Source: Neoarius graeffei
Taxonomy: Eukaryota > Chordata > Actinopteri > Siluriformes > Ariidae
Direction: 5' to 3'
Length of the DNA: 64,000 nt
Assembly: GCF_027579695.1 (NCBI RefSeq)
Contig: NC_083583.1
Coordinates: 25,199,599-25,263,598, forward strand
A program made the translations under genes and the position numbers. The notes beneath the pieces were generated by a model, which searched no databases, was not told where the DNA came from, and saw nothing but the letters and a program-made list of their open reading frames with translations. Of the stretch, positions 10,846 through 21,830 are shown one piece after another. Positions within the stretch are counted from its first letter, which is position 1. Every line of letters starts with the position of its first letter.

Positions 10846-10918
10846 CGAGCCAGCCAGGAGTCGAACCTAGAATCTTCTGATCCGTAGTCAGACGCGTTAT
10901 CCATTGCGCCACTGGCCC
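10846..10918 (-). tRNA. tRNA-Arg (ACG), copy 2
   Basis: This copy is identical over all 73 nt to the one at 10349-10421, with the same anticodon ACG and intact A and B boxes. AAAA on the plus strand at 10836-10839 provides a Pol III terminator. Its 5' flank (plus-strand right side: GATGACGTAAAATATTGAAC) is shared with copy 3, indicating duplication of a larger segment. Confidence 0.97.
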
Positions 10919-11059
10919 GATGACGTAAAATATTGAACTATTAATTATGAACTGATTTCTGCAGTCTGATTTTATTTATACATACTTGCAATACAAAATA
11001 AACACTCGGGTATATAACATTTCAGAAGCAATTTGTTATATAACACATTTTTCTTTTTT

Positions 11060-11400
11060 CCTGAATGAGGTAGTTGGATATGGCGACGACGCGCCACACG
11101 CCCCCCTCCCTCTCGGACTCTACTGATGTGTCATTCGTGAATGACTCGTTTATTTTGAACTAATCTTTTGTGTCATTCGAAATTAACGAGTTGTCTCAGT
11201 GAGTGATTCGTTCACACATGCACGTCACTCAGTTTACAAATGAGTCTTCTTGTCACGTGACTGAATCATATTCTCAGAGTCCGAACGACTGGTTCGTTCT
11301 TTATGAATCTTTTATGAATCGATTCCATGGAATCGGATTCGTTTCTATATAAATTTTGCAAGCAAAAAAAAATAGTTATAATATAGAAATAGGCTTAGAA
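11060..11400. repeat. Dispersed repeat between tRNA genes, class uncertain
   Basis: This stretch has repeated CATTCGTGAATGACTCGTT-type words and their complements (GAGTGATTCGTTC, GACTGGTTCGTTC). These suggest the inverted-repeat end of a DNA transposon. It is absent from the second copy of the local duplication, so it was probably inserted afterwards. The family is not identified. Confidence 0.35.
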
Positions 11401-11802
11401 ATATTTTTTTCAACAGTAATATGCATGATTAAATACTATTTTATTTCTTTATTAAAAATATAAATAGAACAAAACGGTTGCAGTTAGTCCAGATAACTGA
11501 ACGGGTATGAGTACTTTTATCAAAATGGTCATTAGTTATCGTTTTTGTGTGTGTGTGTGTGTGTGGTTCTTTTTATTAACCATCGCAGTATTTCGCGGTT
11601 TTTGTAGCTGGTATTATATCCCGATATTTAACCCCACAGTAGGAAATCTAGACCAATAGAGAGTTGTCAAAATAGTTTCCGTCCTATCGCGAGCGGTCGT
11701 ATCTCAATATTTACACCCTCATATGTACATATATAGACTTGTAAGGGCGCTATCTTTGAGTAGTAGTTGAAATTGGAACGTGTCCAACATTATTAAAGAA
11801 AC

Positions 11803-11875
11803 GGCCTCGTGGCCTAATGGATAAGGCGTCTGACTTCGGATCAGAAGATTGCAGGTTCGAGTCCTGCCGGGGTCG
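11803..11875 (+). tRNA. tRNA-Arg (UCG)
   Basis: The 73-nt cloverleaf starts GGCCTCGTGGCCTAATGGAT. The anticodon loop is CTTCGGA (anticodon TCG), the variable region is short, and the T arm is GCAGG-TTCGAGT-CCTGC. The acceptor GGCCTCG pairs with CGGGGTC (two G-U pairs), with discriminator G. TTTTT at 11878-11882 is the Pol III terminator. It is the only plus-strand tRNA in the cluster and decodes CGA; A-to-I editing of the ACG copies would also read CGU/CGC/CGA. Confidence 0.96.
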
Positions 11876-12411
11876 GATTTTTGAGGGGGAGTTATCGCAA
11901 GTAAAAAATTATTTTAGTCAAAAATACAAATAAAAATTACACACAGAATTATACACATATAGACTATTAACAAATCTTTTTGTTCTTATTTGCTTTTTAA
12001 ATGTATTATCTCTTCATATTGCTTTAGTGTCTTTGTAGAAAGATATCTCTCTTTTAACCTTTTTGGCATTTTTCTGCCCGCTCAGTGTTGCTTGTTTTCT
12101 TTGAGGATATGCATTGATAAATTAGACCGATTATCAATGTGTTGATCGTTTAGCCTACTGTAAGTTAGATGTGGAACTTCGGTGTTATATGCATTACTGA
12201 ATGAATAATAAACCATAAAAACATCTTGAGCAGTGGCCACCACAGAGTCTTGACCTTAAACTCCTTGAAAAACGCTAAAAGTGGTCCAAGGAAATATTAG
12301 CATGTGTGACTTTTTTTGGGGGGGGGGGGGGAAGTAATTTATGTTCGGTTTGAAAATGACGGTCTGCAAACATGTAACACAGTTAAAACTATATGGAAAG
12401 AAAATAGCTCC

Positions 12412-12484
12412 CGAGCCAGCCAGGAGTCGAACCTAGAATCTTCTGATCCGTAGTCAGACGCGTTATCCATTGCGCCACTGGCCC
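12412..12484 (-). tRNA. tRNA-Arg (ACG), copy 3
   Basis: This is a third identical 73-nt copy with both internal promoter boxes. AAAA on the plus strand at 12401-12404 is the terminator. Its 5' flank, AATGACGTAAGAAGTTGAAC, aligns with that of copy 2. Confidence 0.97.
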
Positions 12485-12525
12485 AATGACGTAAGAAGTT
12501 GAACTATTCTTTATGAATACACATA

Positions 12526-12590
12526 TCGGCTCCAGCTTGCCTGCGACCCTGTAGAACTGGATAAAGCGGCTAGCTAGAGATAATGAGATA
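12526..12590 (+). mobile_element. V-SINE tail fragment, plus orientation
   Basis: The sequence CGGCTCCAGCTTGCCTGCGA, then CCCTGTAGAACTGGATAAAG, is the V-SINE 3' portion ending in GATAATGAGATAAG. It lacks head and centre and lies directly upstream (5' side) of tRNA-Arg copy 3. Confidence 0.75.
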
Positions 12591-12689
12591 AGAAATATCG
12601 GCTCGCAAAAAAAGAAAAAGTACAAACTAACAATGAGTTTTTCGACACTTACATACTCTGGTTTAGACAGTGGTTTTATGCTATTTTAG

Positions 12690-12985
12690 TTATTTATTTA
12701 AAATATAAAAAAAGAATGAAAAGGTTGCAGTTAGTCCAGATAACGGATTGGGTATGAGTTTTTTTTTTTTTTAAATCAAAATGCTCATTAGTTTTTGTGA
12801 TTATTTTGTTTTAACAAACGTTAATCATTGCAGTATTTTGCGGTGTTTATATTTGATATTATACTTCGATACTTATCCAGAGCAGGTTAGAGTTGTGAAC
12901 AGACGCCATCCTGACACTAGCGGGCGTAGCTCACTATTTTTACACCCTCATGTGTACATGTATGGCCTTAGACGGGCAATAGTAA
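12690..12985. repeat. Duplicate of the 11450-11760 segment
   Basis: The segment shares GGTTGCAGTTAGTCCAGATA (11474 and 12723) and, later, TTTACACCCTCAT.TGTACAT (near 11709 and 12938), with intermediate similarity between. In the first copy a tRNA-Arg (UCG) gene follows about 40 bases later; here none does. The minisatellite starts soon after. Confidence 0.75.
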
Positions 12986-13119
12986 TTTAAACTATATTAG
13001 TTTAAATATAATATATAGATTTAGGCACTGCCTAAAAGCGGAGCTCCCATCTGTTTCTGGGTTGTAGAATTTTCTTATATCATAGCCAGTCTCTTTTGTT
13101 TTATTTCTTTACTGGCTAG

Positions 13120-14133
13120 CACTGGCCACTAGGCGGTGTGTATGACTGGTAATTACTAGCACTGACCACTAGGCGGTGTGTATGACTGGTAACACTGACC
13201 ACTAGGCGGTGTGTATGACTGGTAACACTGGCCACTAGGCGGTGTGTATGACTGGTAACACTGGCCACTAGGCGGTGTGTATGACTGGTAACACTGGCCA
13301 CTAGGCGGTGTGTATGACTGGTAACACTGGCCACTAGGCGGTGTGTATGACTGGTAACACTGGCCACTAGGCGGTGTGTATGACTGGTAACACTGGCCAC
13401 TAGGCGGTGTGTATGACTGGTAACACTGGCCACGAGGCGGTGTGTATGACTGGTAACACTGGCCACGAGGCGGTGTGTATGACTGGTAACACTGGCCACG
13501 AGGCGGTGTGTATGACTGGTAACACTGGCCACGAGGCGGTGTGTATGACTGGTAACACTGGCCACGAGGCGGTGTGTATGACTGGTAACACTGACCACTA
13601 GGCGGTGTGTATGACTGGTAACACTGACCACTAGGCGGTGTGTATGACTGGTAACACTGGCCACGAGGCGGTGTGTATGACTGGTAACACTGGCCACGAG
13701 GCGGTGTGTATGACTGGTAACACTGGCCACGAGGCGGTGTGTATGACTGGTAACACTGGCCACGAGGCGGTGTGTATGACTGGTAACACTGGCCACGAGG
13801 CGGTGTGTATGACTGGTAACACTGACCACTAGGCGGTGTGTATGACTGGTAACACTGACCACTAGGCGGTGTGTATGACTGGTAACACTGGCCACGAGGC
13901 GGTGTGTATGACTGGTAATTACTAACACTGACCACTAGGCGGTGTGTATGACTGGTAACACTGACCACTAGGCGGTGTGTATGACTGGTAACACTGACCA
14001 CTAGGCGGTGTGTATGACTGGTAACACTGGCCACGAGGCGGTGTGTATGACTGGTAATTACTAACACTGACCACTAGGCGGTATGACTGGTAATTACTAA
14101 CACTGACCACTAGGCGGTGTGTATGACTGGTGG
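13120..14133. repeat. 33-bp minisatellite, 30 units, with 231-bp higher-order repeat
   Basis: I count 30 units whose cores start at about 13120, 13160, 13193 and then mostly every 33 bases to 14101. There are three core variants: TGGCCACTAGG (7), TGGCCACGAGG (12) and TGACCACTAGG (11), each followed by CGGTGTGTATGACTGGTAA. Four spacers are extended by TAATTACTA. A block of five CACGAG units plus two GACCACTAG units (231 bp) is repeated exactly at 13424-13654 and 13655-13885. The period is a multiple of three, so all frames stay open; these are not genes. The core resembles a CTCF motif (see findings). Confidence 0.97.
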
Positions 14134-14189
14134 TACACGGACAAACCACAAAAAATCGATTCGATGGGCTTACCATTTTTTCTTAGGTA

Positions 14190-14950
14190 CAAGGCCGGAT
14201 TAACTATATGGGCCTGCGGCACAGTGCCCTGCACTAACCACTCACAGCCAGTGGGGGGGCACCACATGACAGAAACTTTAAAAATATTTTTCGTGAATGT
14301 TTGTACACTTAAAATGGTTATACACTTGACATTGTTAAATAGTCATATATAATTCATTATGAACACTAATTTCATAAGAACAACAACAATAATCATAATT
14401 CTGAGCAAGAGTGGCCTATGTGACCATTAACCCCCCTTTCCTCAACCTGTCAGTTCACCTACGGTGAAATGTATCAATTTTTAAAAAAACGCGGTAGAAA
14501 TGAAAAATGGACAGACATCAATTGAGTGGTTGTGTGAAGAGAAAATTAAAAAAAGAGAAAGACTCCAGGCGTGTAGCTACAATTAAAAAATGTTCCAGTC
14601 TTAGATAGTTTTTTTATAAAAACATCGACAACTGCTGTCACTACCAGCGCTGAAGCCGAAGCTAGTGAAATCAGCGATGCTAGTGAGGGAGATGGCCCTG
14701 CTAGCACTAGCCGGGGAGATGCTACAATCACAGCCAGTGTTAGCCGAGGGGTCGGCGACGACGAGGATCCCCTTGAGGAAGATGGGAGCGAGGGAGACCC
14801 CAGGGAGGAGGATATGTGCGAATTTGACAGCAAAGGGCAAGGTTTGTGAGTGTGTGCAGGAGGTTACTGAACGCGTGCGCGCAGGGTGGTGGTGGTGGGG
14901 CACTTGAGGTATAGTGCCCAGGGGCACCGCATTGGCTTAATACGGCACTG
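14190..14950 (+). mobile_element. hAT transposon fragment with 8-bp TSD
   Basis: The 8-bp duplication CTTAGGTA at 14182-14189 and 14951-14958 gives the exact edges. The ends are imperfect inverted repeats (CAAGGCCGGATTAAC and GGCTTAATACGGCACTG). The plus strand carries the remains of a transposase N-terminus: EWLCEEKIKKRKTPGV, then NVPVLDSFFIKTSTTAVTTS, then acidic text (EISDASEGDGPASTS, DDEDPLEEDGSEGD). This matches the ZMYM/P52rIPK-like hAT proteins of fish. The catalytic part is absent, so it is an internally deleted copy. It abuts the minisatellite. Confidence 0.85.
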
Positions 14951-15519
14951 CTTAGGTATGGTGCTCCGCTGGAGCTCCGCTATGAAGTATAATATTCTGC
15001 AGAGTATTCTATCACGTTATTTTTTATTCTATTTATTATATTCAATTTGCACTGAGCATTTCCCTGCATACCGTACTATATATTATATGGAAACAAGTGT
15101 TTTACTGGGAAATACACCACTCATATTCTTCATACATGCTACATCCGGGACATAGAGAACCAAAACTGTAAATCTCTACAGGTCACTTGTGAGGAAACTG
15201 ATGAATTGTTTTGATAAATTTGGGTATTTTTTGTTTGTGAATGTGTCTATATAATAAAAAGAAAATCACATCTTGGCTTGAAGATATGGACTTTATCTTC
15301 TCGTGTTGAAAAAACTTTAATATGAAATACATTGCAAATTTGAGTGACATTTTCCGATATGTCACTCCGATGATCTGACTCCCAGTGTTTTCCCGCTGAC
15401 TGGATGCGCTTTGTCAAAATGGTGAACTGGTTCAAAATTAAAATTTTGATTAACTCGCAGTTGGTTTTTTTTGTTATTTTGTGTGTGTCCCCGTGTCCAA
15501 ATGGAAAACAAGGAACAAC

Positions 15520-15592
15520 CGAGCCAGCCAGGAGTCGAACCTAGAATCTTCTGATCCGTAGTCAGACGCGTTATCCATTGCGCCACTGGCCC
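15520..15592 (-). tRNA. tRNA-Arg (ACG), copy 4
   Basis: This is a fourth identical 73-nt copy. The terminator AAAA (plus strand) is at 15505-15508. It stands alone 3 kb from copy 3, past the minisatellite and the hAT insert, and next to the 3' end of an L2 LINE. Its flanks differ from those of copies 2 and 3 beyond the first dozen bases (GATGATGTAAAACGC). Confidence 0.97.
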
Positions 15593-15689
15593 GATGATGT
15601 AAAACGCTGCCCAAAATTGACCTAATGAGTTGCAATTGTAAATGTAGTGCAAAAATGGTAGTGTAACAAAAAAAGAAGGCAATAATCAG

Positions 15690-16683
15690 ACGTAGCAGCA
15701 GAAGAGCAGTAATGTGCGAATGTGCAAACAGTCAAGGAAACAGCAGCAAAATAGCAGTAATGCGCAAATATGTGCAAACAATGTAATCAGATGTAAACAG
15801 TCAAGGAACAGCAACAAAAAGGGCAGTAATGTGCAAACAAATGGAAACAGTCAAGGACAGTTTACAGAGAGGTAATCCATGGTTTAAGACTCCTGTCAGC
15901 TGTTCAGGAGTCTGATGGCGGTGGGAAAGAAAGTTCTTTAGTCTGACAGTTTCTTTTCACACTTCTGTACCTCCGGCCTGAGGGTAGGAGGAGTATGAAC
16001 AGTCCGTGCTGGGGGTGGATGGGGTCTTTGAGGATGGAGGTAGCTCTCCTGTGGACTCTGTGGTGGTAGATGCTCTGCAGAGAGGGCAGTGGAGTTTTGT
16101 TGATCCTCTCAGCAGTCTTCACCACCCTCTGCAGGTGTTTGCAGTCCATTGCTGTAGTGCTGCCATACCACACAGTGATGCAGTTGGTGAGGATGCTCTC
16201 AATCATGCAGCTGTAGAAGTTGCTGAGGATCTTGGGTGACATACCAAACTTCCTCAGCCTCCTCAGAAAGTACAGCCACTGCTGAGCCTTCCTAACCAGC
16301 TGTGTGGTGTTAAGTGTCCATGTGAGGTCCTCACTGATGTGAACACCCAGGTACTTGAAGCTGCTCACCCTCTCCACCTCAAGCTCCTGGATGAACAGTG
16401 GCCGATGAGGTCTCCTCTCCTTCCTCATGTCCACTATCATCTCCTTCGTCTTGTCCATGTTGAGGGTGAGGTTGTTGTCCTCACACCATGACACCAGACT
16501 GGCTACCTCCCTCCTGTAGGCTGTTTTGTCACTACCAGTGATGCATCCTATCACTGCAGTGTCGTCCGCAAACTTCAGGATGATGGTGTCCTTGTGGGAG
16601 GCGACACAGTCATGGGTGAACAGAGTGTAGAGGATGGGGCTGAGGGCACATCCCTGTGGGGTGCCAATGTTTTTGATGACGTG
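15690..16683 (-). mobile_element. L2-clade LINE, reverse transcriptase 3' half
   Basis: The minus strand reads VIKNIGTPQGCALSPILYTL, then KFADDTAVIGCITGSDKTAY with the F-A-D-D RT catalytic box. It continues with LVSWCEDNNLTLNMDKTKEM, VSSFKYLGVHISEDLTWTLN, KAQQWLYFLRRLRKFGMSPK and NFYSCMIESILTNCITVWYG. It ends near 15904 and is followed by a 3' UTR containing an imperfect tandem motif (GCAGTAATGTGCAAACAGTC, several copies 15690-15870). The frame is open over 216+ codons, so this is a young, 5'-truncated copy. The endonuclease and early RT motifs are missing. Confidence 0.93.
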
Positions 16684-16689
16684 ACACTA

Positions 16690-18130
16690 ATATTACACAC
16701 GTGGATCTTAATCAACTAACTATGTGACTTATGAAGTGAATGTCTTTTAACTGCTAGGTTTTGATTTGTCTGTACTGAAGAAAGTTGAATCGATAAAGTA
16801 TGAGTTATCAAGAAATAAAAGTCCTCTGCCACCCATTCTGCCTCATGGATATCTGGGAGTGACATTCACTGATGCAGACACAACTGTTCAGAGATGTTTC
16901 TCAGATTATTGTAGGTCAAGCATGAGTATATATTCACACAAAGGTGCGGTGAGACAAACATGATCGGTCAATTCAAAACAAAGAAATACGTGTTTTTTCT
17001 ACAACTGGTTAACAAAGACAGACTTTAGAGTGCTACCAAGTAAGGAGTTGAACTTGAGATCAGAAGAATAAGATAGTAACAGTTAGTGTGCTGGTTGGAA
17101 CATCCTGTGTGTTATGAAAAGTGAAGAAACAGAGTGCGCCCAATATTAATCTTATCAGTTATTTAGTTAATGTAATGAATTGCAATCTGCACATCTGGCC
17201 TGAGTTTCCCCAAAGCATCGTAACACAAAGATCATCATTAAAGCTAGACGGCCTTTCGATTTCATAAAATCGGTGAAATTTAGTTCTCTCAAATTGGTCA
17301 AATTGTGATATATGTTTACTTCTGTAATATCTTCATAAAAAACAAAAAAAAAAAACAAAAGAGGCCATTCTGTGGCTGGGAAGTTATTTAATTTGAGGGG
17401 ATTCCTTAGCAAATAAATGTGCATGAAATCACTCGCTTCGCGCAGTCAGCAGACAGAGGAAGTCTAGCATGCGCATGTGCAGGTTTACCACCTTCTTCTT
17501 CTTCTTCTTCTGGGTTTTACGGCAGCTGACGTCCAGTGTTGCATTACTGCCATCTACAGGTTTACCTCGACCGTGCACTGACATCATTCTGTTGCTAAAC
17601 AAACAGCTAATCACACCGAGGTGCTCACTGACCACCGATATTTATTAGTTTGGTCCTGTGTTTCCTTTCCTTCGCAACATAACGTCTTTTCTTCTCGCTT
17701 TCCATTACTGTAGTTGGTCTTTCATGTTTCATTCATGTCCTCCATTTTTCTCTCCTCTTTCAAATTTGTATCCCACAATGCCTTGTGCGAACAGGGAAAG
17801 CCCACCATGTGATGCATGATGTAGTATCTTGAATTGGGTCATGGTGAAGCAGGAAAAAATAGCGGAGAATTTAAGGCTGTGTGGCCCTAAATTCATTAAT
17901 TGTTCTACTTAAAAAAACAAAAACAAAACAAAAACCCCTAAAAAAAATTGGAAATCTGTGATTCAAATTCAGTAGCTCTTGGTCCACTAAACAAAAACAA
18001 CTGGGTGTCAGGGAAAATTCTTATGAATTAAACTTGAAAAATCTGAAAGACCGTCTACCTTTAAATGATAGAGTGAGCAGTACAATGAACTTTTTTTAGC
18101 ATTAAGAGGCTTTTGGGTAACCCATCTCTG
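16690..18130. other. Intergenic, no gene seen
   Basis: AT-rich sequence. At 17480-17565 a (CTT)n stretch leads into a fish dispersed repeat (TTTTACGGCAGCTGACGTCC, ATTACTGCCATCTACAGG). Its last part, read on the minus strand, has a CTCF-like core (CCTGTAGATGGCAG at 17547-17560). An open frame at 16766 shows no recognisable domain. Confidence 0.5.
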
Positions 18131-18134
18131 TTTG

Positions 18135-18535
18135 GTAGCCAAGCAGCCTTTATTTGTCACATGTACACTCAAGCACAGACTTAAGTACTTAGTGAAATTT
18201 AACCTCTGCATTTAACCCATCTGAAGCAGTGAACACACACATAATATACCCAGAGCAGTAGGCAGCTATACTACAGCATCTGGGGAGCAGTTGTGGGTTA
18301 GTTACCCTTGCTCAAGGGCACTTCAGCCCAACCTCAGGCCATGGCTGCCCCATGTTAACCGAACCGCAGGTTTTTGAACTATGGGGGAAACCGGAGCACC
18401 CAGAGAAAACCCAAGCAGACACGGGGAGAACATGCCAACACCACACAGAAAGGCCCCCATTGGCCACTGGGCTCAAACCCAGAACCTTCTTGCTGTGAGG
18501 TTCTGGGACATTACACCACCGTGCCACCCAGGTGA
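18135..18535 (-). mobile_element. Chimeric SINE: V-SINE head and centre on a different SINE body
   Basis: On the minus strand the right part is a V-SINE (head with CACGGTGGTGTAATG, centre CATGTTCTCCCCGTGTCTGC). After about 18360 the text switches to GGGGCAGCCATGGCCTGAGG, AGTGCCCTTGAGCAAGGGTA, then TTCACTGCTTCAGATGGGTT. It ends CATGTGACAAATAAAGGCTG at about 18145. The second part resembles the tRNA-SINE at 29.0 kb and the tail piece at 62.55 kb. Either one inserted in the other or a recombinant family exists. Confidence 0.75.
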
Positions 18536-18934
18536 TATACAGTTTAATCGGTTTGTGCTCTCAGAATGTACCTCTTAGAGAAACTGCAGCTAAAATTTAA
18601 GAGCAGTTATTGTTGAGTTAGCATTGAAACCTCACCCCGGACCACATTTCCACCGAGAGTCAAGTGGCTAAGCTTTGCTTTTCATTATAAATGTGCCTGA
18701 ATTAAATTGCTTTAAACTTATATAATTAAACCCTGATAAAACAAAATTTTTAAGCTGTTGGCATTTGTAAGCAACTTCTATTTTAAAAAGAGAAGTGCAT
18801 CTGCAAATTTTTCTGGATACATTTATAGTGTCTTGGGCTTTCGTGGACCCATCTACTAAACATCAGAATAATCAAATTAAGCATTACAATGGTGACAAAA
18901 GTCAATAAGAGTGCGAATTAAACTCATATTGGAA

Positions 18935-19430
18935 GATGCATCACCAGCTGCATCTCTGTGTGGTGTGGAGGCTGCAGTGCCTCTGACTGGAAGAATGTGA
19001 GGAAAGTGGTGAGGACAGCAGAGAAAATCATTGGGACTTCTCTTCCCTCCATTCAGGACATTGCACCAAGACATTGCATGTCTCGAGCCAGAAACATCAT
19101 CAGTGACCCCTCACACCCTCACTATGGACTGTTCCCTCTGGCCTCTGGAAAGAGGTTCCGCAGCATTAGGTGCAGGACCATCAGGTTCTGTAACAGCTTT
19201 TTTCCCCCAGGTCACCAGACTGCTGAACTCCAAATCCAAACTCTAAACTGCTATTTATAACTTGAACATTCCTAATTCCACAGGTCACTTTATACTACTG
19301 CACTTTATAATATTTTTGCTGCTGCATAATTTAATTTAATACACTTCATATTTAATTCTGTGCTGAGCCAAATTGCAACGAAATTTCGTTCGGTGTACAC
19401 TTGCTGCATACTGAATGACAAAAAAAAAGG
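18935..19430 (+). mobile_element. L2-clade LINE, short 3' end
   Basis: The plus strand encodes SVWCGGCSASDWKNVRKVVR, TAEKIIGTSLPSIQDIAPRH, ARNIISDPSHPHYGLFPLAS and GKRFRSIRCRTIRFCNSFFP, the last residues of an L2 polyprotein. After the stop, the 3' UTR ends AAATTTCGTTCGGTGTACAC...ATGACAAAAAAAAGG, as in other L2 copies. It is strongly 5'-truncated. Confidence 0.9.
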
Positions 19431-19543
19431 TTGTCTAAGAAAGGCTGTTGCCGCACTGTACACCGAGTGTCTCCATGGTAACCGACTGCTTTGCAAACCG
19501 AAAAAAAAAAAATTATAAACATTATTGCAGTTCCATAATCTGA

Positions 19544-19557
19544 CCACTAGATGACAC
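19544..19557 (+). promoter_or_regulatory. Single CTCF-core-like site
   Basis: CCACTAGATGACAC differs by one base from the core consensus CCASYAGRKGGCRS. This is a motif match by eye only. It may simply reflect a dispersed repeat. Confidence 0.25.
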
Positions 19558-19559
19558 TG

Positions 19560-20042
19560 TTCACTTTCAATACAGCCAGCCGCTACATTTTCAACTCCAA
19601 ATCTAGAATTTATAAAAAATGTAGGCCTATTTCAGAATATATTTTTGAAAACCGTCGCTATTATACATAGCCTGCTGTGTAATAGCGTTGTTATTGCTAA
19701 TGTTCCGTCAAATCAATAAAAACTTTAAACCGTTGTCAATGAACAAACCCCTTTAAAAGGGTTTTCTTCTTGTGCCAATCTGCACCCAGACATAATTCGG
19801 GCAGGTTGCGACTGATTAATACAGGCAAATGAAAACATTTGTGAAGTACTGGAAAAAGCTAATTTTACTGAAATAGCTATAGTATCGGCATGTGAAAGTT
19901 AATTCATCGCCGATTTGTAATTTCAAACAGACAGTAAAGAGCAGTGCAGGTTAAAGACTTTCAGATTATTGTGTAAGCACCAAATATATCAAGAAGGGGT
20001 GAACACCTTCATATTTGTATGTATGTTTAATGTTTTACACAA

Positions 20043-20080
<38 letters not shown>

Positions 20081-21830
20081 TTATAAACCAAAGGCAATCT
20101 CAAATTTCATTTTACAGTTTGGAGTAGCCTTTATACTTAATTGTGGTGCATTTTGCTTACATTACAAAAATACTTGATGTACATTTTTCTTCTCAGACAA
20201 TCATAAAATAAACCACAGGAAATCGACTCTAGTTGTATTTGCTTAAAGAATGGTATCAGTTTCTCTCTAAAACCTTTATCCCATATTAACACTCAATGCA
20301 AGAAAATTAAATGGACACCAGAACAAAAGAGGTACAGTTATATATTTAAAAACTATAGCCTCCATAGCTACAAGAAAATTAGCTGAAATGGGCAAAAAGA
20401 GCAACAGGAGGCGCTTTATTGTGTTTTTAATATTGTGGAGGAAAATATCACAAATCTCTTTTTCCCCCATTGTGTTTATCACGTGAGAAAAAAAAAAAAC
20501 TGTGTGCGCAAAAATTTATGCATTTTTATAGCAAATTAATATGATACTCTGTATTAGTGGAGCACTTAAAATCTCATGCTGTATTTTTCGGACACTTAAC
20601 AGAAATCTTTCAGAACAGTTTCAGAGGTTTCATCAGACTTCTTCAGAGTAAACTCGTACCAATAAGAAAAGGGTAATTAAAAAGGTCTGACAAGCAGTAT
20701 GTGTGCTGGTGTTTGTGTGACCTAGAGAAGAATTAAATAGCGGATTATTTCCATTATTAGAGTTATTACGTTAAGTAACCTATATACCCTGCATTTTTAA
20801 ATGTGTAGATTTTAGATGCAACCTTGTTGAATTATACAAAATTAAAAGGTTAGCACGATTCTGAGAAACAGACACGAATATGATCATACCTTGATGTATT
20901 TTTGAGTCGTTTAAAGAAAACGGTATTTGACGCAATCAGATGATCATAGCGAGCTCTGGTCGCTAGAGGTCAGTGTTGGTACAGCAAGGCTCGCAGAAAA
21001 ACAGTTTTATGATGATTAACGTATTTGTGGCCCTGCATAATTTATAGGCTCGTCAAAAATGTAGGATTTGTGATCATTCTGATTCTCAGACAACTTGGCA
21101 ACAAGTATATATTTTAAGATTATACAATTATATATTGAACAATGATATATTTTAAGATTAGTGAATTCATGATCAGCATATACAAAAAACGCATTACGGA
21201 AAGTGAATGATCCATCAACAGTTCTACTTGTATTATCTTATAATTATCTGTCTGAATTATCCAGTCAGAGGATCTGCTGAAATTAAAGTTGAATATGAAT
21301 GCATGACATTGAAGACTAATATACAAAACTGTTCAGAACTAGTGCAATATTATATAAAAACAGAGTATGCCTATTCATTCATTCGTGAATCTTTTTCTCA
21401 CAGGGTTTCTCTCTTTGAATGTAAAATAGTTTACTACTCAATCACCATCCCCAAGGCCGCCAGGAAAGTAAAAGTACACAAATACTGTAAATAAATATTC
21501 AAATGTACGAATCCATCGAATCCATGCACATTTATTTTGCACTTAAATATATATGTTTTTAATGTTAAAAAACAGAAAGAAAAATATAATTTTCTGAAAA
21601 GTTTAATTTTTTTTTTTGCCAAGAAAAACACTTTTTAACTGGTAACTTAAAAATAATCCAAGATGGCTTTGGAAAACAGGAATTAGGCTATGCATATTAT
21701 TCTTGCCAGTAACTAAACTAACTAATGAGCCTGTACTAATTTGACTATAAATATAGCATATCCCTTGGTTGCGTTTTGTGGAAAATAAATCCAGAGGAAC
21801 TATACCTTGCCTGTTTTAACCACCATAAAA
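19560..21830. other. Intergenic AT-rich sequence, no gene seen
   Basis: It contains a poly(A) tract of about 30 bases at 20049-20079. I found no convincing exon, tRNA or hairpin, and the short open frames have no recognisable domain. Confidence 0.5.

Noticed and set aside
13116-14067. Long open frames of 270 and 303 residues with repeats such as TSHTHRLVAS and QSYTPPSGQC
   Set aside because: They follow only from a 33-bp tandem repeat whose length is a multiple of three, open in several frames on both strands. No start context, splice sites or domain.
13120-14133. CRISPR-like direct repeats
   Set aside because: Units are contiguous with no unique spacers, and the genome is a vertebrate. It is a minisatellite.
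15362-15682. Minus-strand frame containing GPVAQWITRLTTDQKILGST
   Set aside because: This peptide is a read-through of the tRNA-Arg gene and recurs at each tRNA copy.
16766-16963. 65-residue frame SVLKKVESIKYELSRN
   Set aside because: No domain recognised and no neighbouring exon to join. Probably chance.
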